From Cohnella zeiphila (GTDB lineage: Bacteria; Bacillota; Bacilli; Paenibacillales; Paenibacillaceae): a stretch of 64,000 nt of DNA. Shown here in pieces: positions 8,882 through 20,600 of the stretch. The notes under the pieces were generated by a model. The model was given only the letters and a program-made list of their open reading frames with translations. It was not told where the DNA came from and did no database searches. The stretch's first letter is position 1, and every line of letters starts with the position of its first letter. The translations under genes and the position numbers were made by a program. The DNA is taken from positions 248,001 through 312,000 of the forward strand of contig NZ_JACJVO010000009.1 in the NCBI RefSeq assembly GCF_014212055.1, read 5' to 3'.

Positions 8882-10721
8882 GCGACGCTTCCGCCTGGAC
8901 CGGATCTCGCTGAAGACGCAGCTCATTCTGTCGTTCGTCGCCGTCACGTTGGCCGTTCTGTCGGCTACCTCGTACTACAGCTACCGGAAAACGATGTCCG
9001 TCCTGCAGTCGAGCATGGAGGACACCAGTCTGGCCCAATTCCGGCAGATCGAGACGAACGTCCAGAACCTGATGCACGAGGTGGACAAGTACGCGAACAC
9101 GTTCATCTATGAGACGGACGTGCAGACGTTCCTGCTCAGCGAGCGCTTGTCCAACGCCGACTTCGTGCCGTTCTCGCAGGACATCACCAAGCTGATGGCG
9201 CGATATTTCAGCAATTACGATTATTTGGATTCCATGTACCTGTTCCTCGACAACGGCATGGTGATCGGCGGCACGCCGACGCAGAATCAGAGCAGCGCCG
9301 TGCTCGGCAAAGACTATCCGTTCTACGCCAACCCGCTTTACCTCACGGTCAAGACGAACTATCCGAACGTGGTGCTGTGGACCGGCGGCATCGTCACGCA
9401 GAATTTCATGCGGACGCCGCTGGCCAACGCTTCGTCGAACAATCGTCTCATCTCGGCGCTGCGCGGCATCACCTCGATGGACAGCCGAGAGATTAGCGCG
9501 ATCCTTCCGGTGAACGCCGTCCTCGCCATCAACATCAAGGAGCGCTACTTCCATTCGCTTTACGGCAGTCTGCTGCAAGGCGGGAACGGGACGATGGGCA
9601 TCGTCGACGACAAGGGCGTCGTCATCTCCAGCTCGAACGAAGCGGACATCGGCCGCTCCTACCTGTTCGGGAACAAGATCGAGCCGGGCGATCTCCGATT
9701 CGGCAGCTTCCGGGCGGAGCGGGACGGCACGAAGGAGCAGGTGCTCTATTACCGGATGAGCGATCCCGACTGGATCTTGATCAACGAAGTGCCCTCCGCG
9801 CTGTACAGTCAAGGAGCCGTCGCGATTCAACGGTTTACCGCGGCGGTTTTTGCGTTGTCGGTCGTTCTGATCGCCGCGCTCTCCTCCCTCTGGATGTACC
9901 GGATCATGGGGTCGCTTCAGGAGCTGATCAAAGGGATGCGCAACGTCGGGCGCGGCCACGTCGGCCTCATGCTGCCGCGCGCCTCGAACCGGGAGATCGG
10001 CCAGCTGACCGAGCAGTTCAACCGGATGTCGGTCGGCATCGCGGAGCTGATGAAGCAGAACGAAGAAGCCGAGCGGGAGAAAAGAAGGCTGGAGCTGGAG
10101 GCGCTGCAATCGCAGATCAACCCCCACTTCCTGTTCAATACGCTCAACACGATCAAATGGCTGGCCGCGGTCGCCGGGGCCACGAACATCGTGGAATGCG
10201 TCGCGAATCTGGGCAGCATGCTGAGGCCGATCTACAGCAGCCCGTCGCCGTATTGGACGATCGGCGAGGAGATCGCCTTCGTCCGGAACTACGCGAACAT
10301 CATGAACTTCCGGTACGGGGAGGAGGTGGCGTTCTCGTTCGACGTTCCGGAGCAGACGCAGCGGTATCTCACGCTCCGGTTCATCGTGCAGCCGCTTATC
10401 GAGAACGCGCTCGTTCACGGCAAGTCCGGCAAGGGAGACATCCGCGTCGCGGTCTGCGAGGACGGGAGCGACATCGTCTTCGTCGTCGCCGACACGCGCG
10501 GCGGCATGTCCTTGGAACGGACGGCGGAGCTGAACCGCAAAATCCGGCTGGAGCACGTCGAGGGGGAGCGGAAAGGCATCGGGCTGCCCAACGTGAACAA
10601 GCGGATTCGGCTGCACTTCGGCGGGCGATACGGCTTGTCCATCGAGAGCGAGGAAGGCGTCGGCACCCGGGTCGGCATGCGCATTCCGAAGGTGCGGGAG
10701 GACGAAGTCCAAAAACCGTAG
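8871..10721 (+). CDS. YesM-type sensor histidine kinase
   Basis: A 616-residue membrane kinase. The first transmembrane segment is at residues 15-38 (LILSFVAVTLAVLSATSYYSY), then comes an extracellular dCache-like sensor, a second transmembrane segment near 320-340, HAMP, and the His_kinase domain with LQSQINPHFLFNTLN (phospho-acceptor H419). The ATPase domain has the N box (PLIENALVHG) and a G2 box (GIGLPNVNKRI), but the G1 box reads DTRGGM instead of DNGxGM. ATG 8871 is preferred because a GGGAGCGGG stretch precedes it; GTG 8862 is an alternative. Its ligand is probably a sugar or sugar-lipoprotein complex. The end of the gene contains operator copy B. Confidence 0.93.
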   Translation: MTAKRRFRLDRISLKTQLILSFVAVTLAVLSATSYYSYRKTMSVLQSSMEDTSLAQFRQIETNVQNLMHEVDKYANTFIYETDVQTFLLSERLSNADFVPFSQDITKLMARYFSNYDYLDSMYLFLDNGMVIGGTPTQNQSSAVLGKDYPFYANPLYLTVKTNYPNVVLWTGGIVTQNFMRTPLANASSNNRLISALRGITSMDSREISAILPVNAVLAINIKERYFHSLYGSLLQGGNGTMGIVDDKGVVISSSNEADIGRSYLFGNKIEPGDLRFGSFRAERDGTKEQVLYYRMSDPDWILINEVPSALYSQGAVAIQRFTAAVFALSVVLIAALSSLWMYRIMGSLQELIKGMRNVGRGHVGLMLPRASNREIGQLTEQFNRMSVGIAELMKQNEEAEREKRRLELEALQSQINPHFLFNTLNTIKWLAAVAGATNIVECVANLGSMLRPIYSSPSPYWTIGEEIAFVRNYANIMNFRYGEEVAFSFDVPEQTQRYLTLRFIVQPLIENALVHGKSGKGDIRVAVCEDGSDIVFVVADTRGGMSLERTAELNRKIRLEHVEGERKGIGLPNVNKRIRLHFGGRYGLSIESEEGVGTRVGMRIPKVREDEVQKP

Positions 10722-10759
10722 AATCGTTCATGTTTTGCCGGGGCCGCGATTTCTATAAT
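10707..10759 (+). promoter_or_regulatory. Shared 26-bp operator (copy B) plus -10 box
   Basis: The element at 10707-10732 begins GTCCAAAAACCGTAGA and ends CGTTCATG, and it overlaps the kinase stop codon. TATAAT (10754-10759) follows at the same 21-bp distance as in copy A. It precedes the ABC permease gene, giving a leader of only about 20 nucleotides. Confidence 0.75.
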
Positions 10760-10785
10760 TCAAATAGAAACAAAACCGAGAATGG

Positions 10786-11730
10786 ATGATGAGACGTATG
10801 GAAACGGCAAGATCGGCCCCGCGCCCGAGGAAAAAAACGCTCACCCCGAGCCGATTGACGTTGTTTGCGCTGGTCCTCCCCTGCATCGCATTGATCTTCG
10901 CGTTCAACTACATTCCGCTGTTCGGCTGGCTGTACGCGTTCTACGATTTCAAGCCCGGCATTCCCTTGTCTCAATCGGAGTTCGTCGGGCTCAAGTTCTT
11001 CCGCCTGCTGTTCGAGGACAAGGAGCAGCTCGCCACCGTGCTGATCAACACGTTCGGCCTCGGCATCCTGTCGATTCTGGTGTCGCCGCTGTCCGCCGTC
11101 TTCGCGATTCTGCTGAACGAAACGGCCTCCAACCGGTTTCGCAAAGTGGTGCAGACCCTTACAACTCTTCCTAATTTTATAAGCTGGATTATCGTGTTCT
11201 CGCTGGCGACCGCCATCTTCTCGTCCGACGGAATGTTGAACGGCTTGCTGATGAAGCTCGGCTGGATTCACGATCCGACGAACGTACTGGCGGATCCCGG
11301 AGCGGCCTGGGCGTTCCAAACGGCGGTTTCCGTCTGGAAGTCGCTCGGCTGGGGCAGCATCGTCTACCTGGCCGCCATCGCGGGCATCGACGCGGAGCTT
11401 TACGACGCGGCCAAGGTGGACGGCGCCGGACGGTTCCAGCGCATCCGGAACGTCACCGTGCCCGGGCTCATGCCGACCTTCTTCGTTCTGACGCTGCTCA
11501 ATATCGCCGGCATTCTGTCGGTCAACTTCGAGCAATATTTCGTGTTCAACAACTCGCTTGTCGCGGCCAAGATCGAGACGCTCGACCTGTATTCGGTCCG
11601 CATCGGCATCTCGACGGGGGACGTCTCGTTCGGGACGGCGATCGGCATGGCGAAGTCGGTCGTGAGCATCGTGCTGCTGTTCCTGCTCAACTCGTTTTCC
11701 CGGAAGGTCCGGGGACAGTCGGTATTCTAA
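10786..11730 (+). CDS. ABC sugar importer permease, LplB type
   Basis: A 314-residue polytopic inner-membrane protein of the carbohydrate-uptake (CUT1) permease type, close to LplB/YteP proteins of Paenibacillus. It has about six membrane segments, the first at residues 26-45, and an EAA loop YDAAKVDGAGRFQRIRNVTVPG near residue 205. It would pair with the YtcP-type permease 20 bp downstream and with the lipoprotein encoded at 12769. Several start codons are possible (10786, 10789, 10798); none has a strong ribosome site, and the predicted transcription start near 10766 leaves only a short leader. No ATPase is encoded nearby. Substrate unknown, probably a galactose-containing oligosaccharide by context. 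Confidence 0.9.
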   Translation: MMRRMETARSAPRPRKKTLTPSRLTLFALVLPCIALIFAFNYIPLFGWLYAFYDFKPGIPLSQSEFVGLKFFRLLFEDKEQLATVLINTFGLGILSILVSPLSAVFAILLNETASNRFRKVVQTLTTLPNFISWIIVFSLATAIFSSDGMLNGLLMKLGWIHDPTNVLADPGAAWAFQTAVSVWKSLGWGSIVYLAAIAGIDAELYDAAKVDGAGRFQRIRNVTVPGLMPTFFVLTLLNIAGILSVNFEQYFVFNNSLVAAKIETLDLYSVRIGISTGDVSFGTAIGMAKSVVSIVLLFLLNSFSRKVRGQSVF

Positions 11731-11749
11731 GATAAGGAGGCGGACACGG

Positions 11750-12628
11750 ATGCGCCGGGAATCGTCCATCGCGTTCAACTTGTTCAATTACGGCATTCAG
11801 GCCGTCATTACGCTGCTGTGTCTCTATCCTTTCTACTATATCTTGATCTATTCGATCAGCGATCCGCAGCAAGCGTTGAAGGGCGTGTCCTTCATCCCGA
11901 GAGGATGGACGTTGTTCAACTACGAGACCATCTTCCGGCTCGACAACATGGGGCATTCGTTCTTCGTCTCGATCGCGCGAACCGTCATCGGAACGGTGCT
12001 GACGGTCGTCTGCAGCTCCTGGTTCGCCTACGCGGTTACGAAGAACGAGCTTTACTTTCGCAAGTGGATCTACCGGTTTCTCGTCGTCACCATGTACTTC
12101 AACGCCGGCATTATCCCCTGGTATCTCACGATGAAGGAATTGGGGCTCAAAAACAGCTTCCTGCTCTACGTCATTCCTTCGGCGATCGGCGCCTTCTATG
12201 TGGTGCTGCTCAAGACGTTCATCGAACAGCTTCCCCAGGCTCTGGAGGAATCGGCCATGATCGACGGCGCCGGATATTTGAAGGTGTTCGCCCGCATCGT
12301 GTTCCCGCTCTCCATGCCGATCGTCGCCACCGTGGCGGTATTCGCCTCCGTCGGACAGTGGAACACGTGGATGGACAACTATTTTCTCGTCTCCAGCGAT
12401 CGTTTGGAAACGCTTCAATTGATCCTCTACAACTACTTGACGCAAGCGCAGCAGATCGTGAACAGCAGCAACATGCAAAGCTTGAGCCGGGGGGCGGCGA
12501 CCCGGGTGTCGCCCGAATCGATCCGGATTACGGTGACGATGGTCGTGACGATTCCCGTCATGCTCGTCTATCCGTTCCTGCAGAAATACTTCGTCAAGGG
12601 AATCATGCTTGGCGCCATCAAAGGCTGA
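11750..12628 (+). CDS. ABC sugar importer permease, YtcP type
   Basis: A 292-residue CUT1 permease of the YtcP/MalG type with six predicted membrane segments. The EAA loop is ESAMIDGAGYLKVFARIVFPL and the C-terminus is the usual YPFLQKYFVKGIMLGAIKG. AAGGAGG lies 10 bases before the ATG. It forms the heterodimeric channel with the preceding permease. An inverted repeat (TTAGCGCC at 12634 / GGCGCTAA at 12692) sits between this gene and the binding-protein gene and may modulate relative expression. Confidence 0.9.
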   Translation: MRRESSIAFNLFNYGIQAVITLLCLYPFYYILIYSISDPQQALKGVSFIPRGWTLFNYETIFRLDNMGHSFFVSIARTVIGTVLTVVCSSWFAYAVTKNELYFRKWIYRFLVVTMYFNAGIIPWYLTMKELGLKNSFLLYVIPSAIGAFYVVLLKTFIEQLPQALEESAMIDGAGYLKVFARIVFPLSMPIVATVAVFASVGQWNTWMDNYFLVSSDRLETLQLILYNYLTQAQQIVNSSNMQSLSRGAATRVSPESIRITVTMVVTIPVMLVYPFLQKYFVKGIMLGAIKG

Positions 12629-12768
12629 CGGTTGTTAGCGCCTGTTCGGAAGTGCGGTGAATTCCTGCGATCAGAACGTCGGGGAAGTTCGGCGCTAAGA
12701 GCGGAATCATTCTGGAGTTCTTCCGATGGCGAAACAATATAGATTTCACTTACACGGGAGGGCAAGGT

Positions 12769-14541
12769 ATGAGAAGGGGAACGTCTTCAGCGGCGTTGGC
12801 CGGCACGTTGGCCGCCTCGCTCGCGATCATGGCAGGCTGCGGCGGCAATTCGTCGAACGGGGCGGGCAGTCCGTCCGCGAGCTCGTCGGCGACGGCCGGC
12901 GCGTCGGCAACGGCATCGGCATCGGCAGCATCAAGCGCCTCGGCGTCGGCCGGCAGCTCGCCGGCAGCGGCGGCGGACAAGAAGCCGATTACGCTTAAAG
13001 TGCAGTTTGCGGCAACGGGTCCGGATTTTGAAGGCACCGACGTGTACAACGAAATCACCAAGCAAACCGGCGTTACGATGGACATCGAGCTGTTCAACGA
13101 AGACAAGTTCAAAGTGGAGCTGGCCGGCGGCGATTTGCCGGATATCATCCAGGTCAAAAATACCGGCACCACGTATTTGCAGCAGCTGATCCAAGGCGGC
13201 AGCATCATCCCGCTGGACGACCTGGCGAAGACGAACGGGCCGGCGATCCAGGCCCCGGTCTATGCGAAGAGCTTGGACTACTCCCGCAAGTTCTGGAGCA
13301 ACGGAACCGGCAAGCTGTATCTGATTCCGGTCCAGGTCGGCCCGTCCGGCTGGGGCTTCGACCAGCAGCCCGGCTTCGTCACCCGCTGGGATTACTACAA
13401 GGAGCTCGGCTATCCGGAGATTCACAGCATCGACGATATGGTGAACGTGCTGGCCGACATGGTCAAGAAGCATCCGACGACGGCGGACGGCAAGAAGGTG
13501 TACGGCACCGCGATCTGGAACGACTGGGCAACCTGGGGACTGCAGAGCATGGGCCTGGTCACCGGGAACGGCTTCTATAACGTCAATACCGGCGCTCCGG
13601 CCAACGATTATACGGACGTGGAGCACAGCGACATGTGGGACACGATCCAGTTCCTGTACAAAGCCCAACAAAAGGGTATTCTCGATCCGGACGCGTTCAC
13701 AGCGAAGTACGACGACATCGTCGCCAAAGCGACCCAGGGTACGCTGCTGTCCTCGCAGGCGACCTGGCCGTTCGTCCAGGCGAACGCGGATCTGCTCAAG
13801 CAAGGCCCGGACAAAGGTTTTATGACGATCCCGCTGGACTGGGGCTACGTCTATGTCGGCGGCTCCACCGTGGCCGGCTGGGGAGACCGCGCGTTCGCGA
13901 TCACCAAGAACTGCAAAGACCCGCAGCGCGCCATGGACCTGATCAACTTCCTCGTGTCGGAACAAGGCTCGCGGTTGATCGAGAGCGGCATTCAAGGAAC
14001 CCACTGGGATATGGTGGACGGCAAGCCGCAGATGAAGCCGGAGGTCGTGCAGCTTCGGGCGGCCGGCGGCGACCCCTGGAAGAAGACCGGCATCAACATG
14101 GCGGCCAACCAGCAAGGGCTGACCGACTTTACGACCGCGAGCGACGGCAGCGTCGTGAATCTGTTCGATACGCCCGAAATGTTCGCCAGCCAGAACAATT
14201 CGCTCACGAGCGACTACAACCAGCATTACGGCGTGACCTATCCGGCCGAAGCCTACAAGAAGCAGGCCGACGCCGGCAAGGTGAAGACGATGGACGAATT
14301 GCCCCAGGACGTCCTGAACGCGATGGCGACCGCGCCGGAGGACATCCAGCGGATCAAGGCCAAGCTGGACGACCTGATTACCAAAGGCGCCCCGACGGTC
14401 GTCCTCAAGTCCAAAGACGACGCGGACTATCAGAAGCGGCAGCAGGATCTCATCAAGCAATTGAACGACGCGGGAGCCGACAAATACTTCGAATGGTATA
14501 AACAAGCGTTCGCAGACGCGAAAGCGAAGATCGAAGGCTAA
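12769..14541 (+). CDS. Extracellular sugar-binding lipoprotein, LplA type
   Basis: A 590-residue lipoprotein with a signal peptide and lipobox LAIMAGC (lipidated Cys at about residue 24), followed by a Ser/Ala-rich linker up to residue 70. The mature part is the long LplA/YtcQ type of family 1 solute-binding protein. It captures oligosaccharides outside the cell and delivers them to the two permeases just upstream. The ATG has GGGAGG about 7 bases before it. A strong terminator ends the unit. The long linker and the size above 500 residues are usual for Paenibacillus proteins that work together with YesM sensors. Confidence 0.92.
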   Translation: MRRGTSSAALAGTLAASLAIMAGCGGNSSNGAGSPSASSSATAGASATASASAASSASASAGSSPAAAADKKPITLKVQFAATGPDFEGTDVYNEITKQTGVTMDIELFNEDKFKVELAGGDLPDIIQVKNTGTTYLQQLIQGGSIIPLDDLAKTNGPAIQAPVYAKSLDYSRKFWSNGTGKLYLIPVQVGPSGWGFDQQPGFVTRWDYYKELGYPEIHSIDDMVNVLADMVKKHPTTADGKKVYGTAIWNDWATWGLQSMGLVTGNGFYNVNTGAPANDYTDVEHSDMWDTIQFLYKAQQKGILDPDAFTAKYDDIVAKATQGTLLSSQATWPFVQANADLLKQGPDKGFMTIPLDWGYVYVGGSTVAGWGDRAFAITKNCKDPQRAMDLINFLVSEQGSRLIESGIQGTHWDMVDGKPQMKPEVVQLRAAGGDPWKKTGINMAANQQGLTDFTTASDGSVVNLFDTPEMFASQNNSLTSDYNQHYGVTYPAEAYKKQADAGKVKTMDELPQDVLNAMATAPEDIQRIKAKLDDLITKGAPTVVLKSKDDADYQKRQQDLIKQLNDAGADKYFEWYKQAFADAKAKIEG

Positions 14542-14558
14542 GGTCGCCTCGGAACCGA

Positions 14559-14600
14559 GGGGCGCCGGATTGGGAAAAGCGCAATCCGGCGCCCCTTTTC
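14559..14600 (+). terminator. Rho-independent terminator of the first ABC operon
   Basis: A 13-bp perfect stem (GGGGCGCCGGATT at 14559 and AATCCGGCGCCCC at 14583) with an 11-base loop is followed by TTTTC. Confidence 0.9.
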
Positions 14601-14678
14601 GACCGAGAAGATAAGGTTTCAAGTCCGGAATCTCCGGAATTGAAATAAATCCATCCAAGAGAGTGGGGACGATGAAGA

Positions 14679-17600
14679 ATGGTTCGCAGGCTTCTTTCAT
14701 GCGTATCGACGGTCACCCTGTTTTCAACGCTTTTCCTGGCGGCGGCCCCGGGCGGCTCCGGCACGGCCGCGGCGGACGAGCCCGACGCCGGGCATACGTA
14801 CTATGTCGACGCGGTCAACGGCGACGACGGCAATGACGGCAGCTCGGATCATCCGTGGCAGACGATCGGCAAGGCCGCCGGCGTCCTGGTCGCCGGAGAC
14901 ACGGCCAAGATTCGCTCCGGCGTCTACCGCGAGACGGTCAAGCCGGCCCATTCCGGCGCGCCCGGAAGCGACATCACGTTCGAAGCCGACGACGGCGCGG
15001 ACGTGACCGTGAGCGGCGCGGATCTCGTCACCGGGACGTGGACGCCGGCGACGGAGGTTCCGACGGCGGACGTTTACAAGATCGGCGCCGACCTTCACAT
15101 GGGGGATTACCTCGATCAGGTGTATGTGGACGGCGTGGCGAACAATTGGGCGCGCACGCCGAATACCGACGTCGGCAATCTGTACGATCCCAATCTGTAC
15201 GAATACGACAATACGCAGTCGTCGGGCAACAAGCTCGTCGACAACGCGAACCTGAATCAGCCGGCCGGCGCTTGGGACGGGGCGGCGGTATTTTACGAAG
15301 ACGCGGGCTCGTGGAATTTTGGCAGCGCTTTCGTCTCGACCTCGACGCCCGGGACTTTGAACATCGCGACCTCGCCGGCCTTCTATTCGGTCCGGTTGTC
15401 GAGCCTGGACGACAAGCTGACGCTGCTCAACCAGAACGGGAGCGTGCTTGGCTCGGCCAACGTCGACGTTCAATTGAACACGGTCTATCACGTCAAGATC
15501 GCCGCGGACGACGGCACGATCCAGGTCTATCTGAACGATGATGCGTCCCCGGCCATCACGGCGAACGATCCGAATCCGATCGAGGGCTTCTTCGGGCTCG
15601 GCGTTCAATCCGGCAGCAGCTCGGCTGCGGCTTCGGCCGAGTTCGCGAACGTGAACGCGACGATCACGAGCCAGAGCGCCGATCAAGCGCTCGGCAAGGC
15701 GACGGCGCCCTTCGCCAGCAACCTGGAAGGCTGGAGCGCGGGAGACACCAACGGCTATTGGAGATCGGACGGGACGGAGCTTGCGGGCTACACGCAGCCG
15801 CAAATTTCGCAGACGGGCACGTCCTACAACTCCGCCGTCAAAGCGAAGAACTTTACCTATTCGGCCAACGTGAAGCTGACGGCGGCAGGCGCAGCCTCTA
15901 TGACGTTCCGCAAGCAGGAGATTCCCTATATTGTCGGCATGGGGAACTGGGGACTGGGCAACTCCGAGTATTTCATCATGGGCAAGCTCGCCGCCCTCGA
16001 TTACCCCGGCGAATGGTACTATGACCGGACGGCGCATCAGCTCTATTTGAAAACGACGGGCAGCGACGATCCTTCGGCGCATACGGTCGAGGTCAAAGCG
16101 CGAAACCTCGCCTTCGACCTGGCGGACCGGTCGAACATCGTCGTCAAAGGCGTGAAGCTGTTCGCCGCGACGATCGATACGGCAAACGGCGAGAACGACG
16201 TCATCGACGGAATTCACGCCAAGTACGTGTCGGATTATTACGTTCAACCGAGCACCGCCACCGGCATTTGCCTGTGCGGGAAGAACGACACGCTCAAGAA
16301 CAGCGAGATCGCCTTTTCCTCCGGCTCTCTCGTCTCGATCAAGGGCGAGGGCAACAAGCTGATCAACAACGTGATTCATGACGGCACGTACGGCGGGATC
16401 GTATTTCAGTCCGCGATCGACGTGTACGGCGTCGGCCATCTGATCAGCAACAACACCGTATACCACGCGGCAAGATCGCTGATCGGCGGACAATTTTACG
16501 CCTCCTCCATTCAGTACAACGACTTCTACGGCGCCAACGGCTTCGCGACGGACACCGGGCTGCTCTATACCGCGCACAGCGATCTCGGCAACTCGGAAAT
16601 CCATCACAACTACTGGCACGATTATATGCAGCGTCCCAAAAGCAAGGGCAGCGACAGCAGCTGGAGCGCCGGCGTCTATCTGGACAACGGAACGTACAAT
16701 GCGCTGGTTTACGACAATGTGACCTGGGGCTTCCCGTGGCGCGGCATTATGGTCAACTACGCCTCCAATTTCGTGCAGGTCTACAACAACACGACCTACA
16801 ACGCGTCGATCGCCGAAATTTCGAAGGCCGGCTACACCGTGGACGACTACAAAGACAAAGTGTACAACAACATCTCGACGGACGGCTTGGACACTTCGGG
16901 GCTGGCGATCGGCGCCGACTATCAGGCCAATCTGACGTCGGGCGATCCCGGCTTCGCGAATCCGGACGGCCTGGATTTCCATCTGAAGACGGGATCTCCC
17001 GGACTGGACGCGGGCATTCCGATCTCGGGCATTACCGATCCGGGCGACGGCGCGCCAGACATCGGCGCATACCAGTCCGGCGAGCCGGCTTGGAAGGTCG
17101 GCGCCGATCTGAACAACCCGCCCGCCGTCGAACCGACGCTGCAGCTGACGCAAACCGACGGCCGGAACCTGCTGGTGAACGGACCGTTCGAGCTGGACCG
17201 GATGGGGCAGCCGGGCATGGACGGTCTCTACGGCTGGACGCGGACGTATTCGCAGACCGCGCAGCCGGTCGTCGACGTACCGGGCAACAAGACCGCTTCG
17301 CGCATCGGAACGTTCAACGGGGCCAGCCTCGGCACCGGCGAAGACGGCATCGAGCAGACGATCGGCAACCTCGAGCCGAATACGAAGTATGAAGTCAGAG
17401 GCTTCCTGCGCTCGGCCGCTTCCGGACAAAGCGTCAAGATCGGAGCCCGGAGTTTTGACGATGCCGGTACGGACACAAGCAAACAAACTTCCGAGGATAC
17501 ATGGCAGGAAGAGACGTTCACGTTTACGACCGGCGCGAGCAGCACGTCCGCGACGATCTATGCCTATAAGCCGGACAACGGCGTCTACGCCTTCCTCGAC

Positions 17601-20600
17601 GATTTTTCGGTGGCGAAATACGAGGAGCCGCCTGCGCAGCCGCCCGCTCCCGCGCACACGGAGGAGGGAACGCTCTCCGTCAACGACACCGTCACCGGGA
17701 CGGGCACGGACCAGTTCGATTATACCGGGACATGGACCGCGGAGACCGGCAACGCCTTCAACTACCATGAGGACAATCACCAGTCCTCGGCCGAGGGCGA
17801 TTCTTACGAAGTGAAGTTTTCCGGCGTGCAGATCCAGCTGTATTCCGAATTGGAGAACGATATGGGCATTGTCGGCGTGTCGATCGACGGCGGCGACGAG
17901 GCGATGGTCGATACGTATTCAAGCACTCACATCGGCGATGCGCTCGCGTATACGAGCCCGCGGCTGCCGGACGGGACGCACACGCTGAAAGTCCGCTTGA
18001 CCGGGACCAAAAATCCGGATTCGAGCGGCACCAAGCATGTGGCGGACCGGGTCGTGGTCGTATCCGCGAACGCGCCGGTGCATATCGACGACAGCGAGAC
18101 CGGCACGGGAACGGCACAGTTCAACTTTTCCGACGGCTGGACGCAGGCGGCGAACAATACGGATTACAACGACACGAACCATTTCACCCAGACCGCGGAC
18201 GCGTCTTATGAAGTGAAGTTCGACGGCGTCCAGGCGAAGCTGTTCTCGGAGGTCGACACGAACATGGGCATCGTCGGCGTCTCCGTCGACGGCGGTCCGG
18301 AAATGACGGTAGACCTGTACTCGGCCAAGCATTTCGGCGACAAGCTGGTCTATACGACGCCGCGAATGCCGGACGGGGAGCATACGATGAAGGTTCGCGT
18401 CACCGGACGGCAGAGTCCGCTCTCGTCCGGCGCGTGGGCGGTCGCCGACCGGGTGGACGTCATCTCGGCCGACACGCCGATCGTCGTCAACGACACGCAG
18501 ACGGGAACGGGCAACAACCAGTTCGACTACCACGGAACGTGGTACGCCGGCACCGACAACGCCGCTTGCTACAACAGCGACAACCATTTCACCAACGAAG
18601 CGGGAGCCTATTACGAGATTCGATTCGTCGGCAAGGGAATTCGGCTGTATTCCGAGCGGAACAGCGGCGACGGCATCATCGATATCTACATCGACGGCGC
18701 CAAGGCGGCGACGGTCGATATGAATTCTTCCGTGCACATGGGGGATGACCTCGTCTTCTCGAGCGCGGAGCTGACGGACGGTCCGCATACGCTGAAGGTC
18801 GTGAACACGGCGGCGAGCAGCCCGGGAGGAGGTCCCTGGAGCGTCGCGGACCGGGTCGACATCATTCCGACGTCCGTCCCGGACACGGATGCGCCGAGCG
18901 CGCCGGCGAACCTGACGGCGCCGACGGTTACGGCGACGACAGCCGATCTGGCTTGGGACGCTTCGACGGACAATTACGGCGTGGAAGTCTATGAAATCTT
19001 CAGCGGCACCGATCTGATCGGATTGACGCGGGGAACGAGCTTCACCGCGAGCGGACTTCAAGACGGGCAGACGTATACCTTCACCGTAAAAGCGAAGGAT
19101 GCGGCCGGCAACGAATCCGCGGCCGGCGCTCCCGTCCAGGTCACGGTTCACGCTCCGCTGCCGAATCTGGCGCTCGGCAAAACCGCGACGGAAAGCTCGG
19201 TGTACCAGGCGGGCTTCGAAGGAGACAAGGCGTTCGATGGGGACAGCGCCACGAGGTGGGCTGCCGCCGAAGGCTCGTCCAACCCGCAGTGGGTCAGCGT
19301 CGACCTGGGCGACACGGTCCAGATCGGGCACGTCAAGCTGAGCTGGGCGGTACCTCACGGCACGTCCTATCAAATTCTGGTTTCGACGGACGGGACGGAT
19401 TGGACCGAGGTTTACGCGACTACATCCGGCAACGGCGGTCTGGACGATATCAAGTTCCCGGCCGTTGATGCCCGGTACGTGAAGCTGAACGTGCTGGACC
19501 GAAGCGATCCTTATTGGGGAGCGACCGTCTACGAGTTCGAAGTGTACGGAGATTCCGGTGCGGAGACCGCCAATCAGGCGCCGGCCGCGGTGAATGTCGC
19601 GATCGACGGAACGGCGGCCGTAGGGGAAACGCTGACGGGGGCTTACGACTACAGCGACCCGGACGGGGATGCGGAGGGCGCTTCGACGTTCCAATGGTAT
19701 CGGGGAACGAAAGCGGACGGCTCGGACAAAACGCCGATCGACGGCGCGACGTCGCCAAGCTATACGGTCGCTTCGGGCGACGCCGGAACATACTTGTTTT
19801 TCGAGGTGACGCCGGTCGCTTCGGACGGCATTTTGCAAGGGGATCCCGTCGTCAGCCCAGGCCTCCTCGTCACGGGCGGTCCGGCGCCGACCTTGAAGAC
19901 GGTGTACGCGGAAGACTTCGAGGGAACGGACGTCGGGGCGATGCCGGAGGGCTGGACGGTGACCGGGGCCGGAAGCGGCAACGCGGTATCGGTTCAGCAG
20001 GACGGGGACGGGAAAAATCTCAAACTCGTGCAGACGTACAACAATGACGGCGACGGCAGCTTCAAAGCTTCCTATTCGTTCGATCCGATTCACGATTTGG
20101 CCGTCGCGGAAGAGCGGATCATGGCCGAACAGGGCGGGGCCACGGGCAGCTTCCTGACGCTGTACGACAGCCAAGGGACCAAATTGGCGGAGCTGCTGTA
20201 CGACCTCGATTACGCCCATAACGGCAGCCGGGAGCTGGCCCGGCGCACGCCGGACGGCAATTGGCACAACCTTCTGCCATATAACGCGAACCAATGGTAC
20301 GACGTCCGGTTGACGGTCGATCTCGCGGCCGGCACCTACGACGTCGCGATCGACGGAACGGCCGTGGAGAGCGGCATTCCGCTGCTGAACCCCGCGGACG
20401 ATGTGGCAAAGCTCGAGACGTCCGGCTGGAACCAGAGCCCCGGCACGTTCCATCTGGACGATCTGAACCTCAGCGGCCCCGACGACGGCACGGCGGCAGA
20501 CAGCACGCCGCCGGTCACGAGCGCGACGCGGTCCGCAGAACCGAACGATGCCGGTTGGAACCGGACCGGCGTGACCGTCTCGCTGCAAGCCTCCGATGAG

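Noticed and set aside
12635..12699. Riboswitch or terminator between permease 11750 and lipoprotein 12769
   Set aside because: The repeat TTAGCGCC/GGCGCTAA encloses about 50 bases with no T-run and no known riboswitch features. It was noted only as a possible expression-tuning hairpin.
17679..18870. CRISPR-like or recent DNA tandem repeat
   Set aside because: Repetition is at the protein domain level with a 400-bp period; there are no short direct repeats with spacers.
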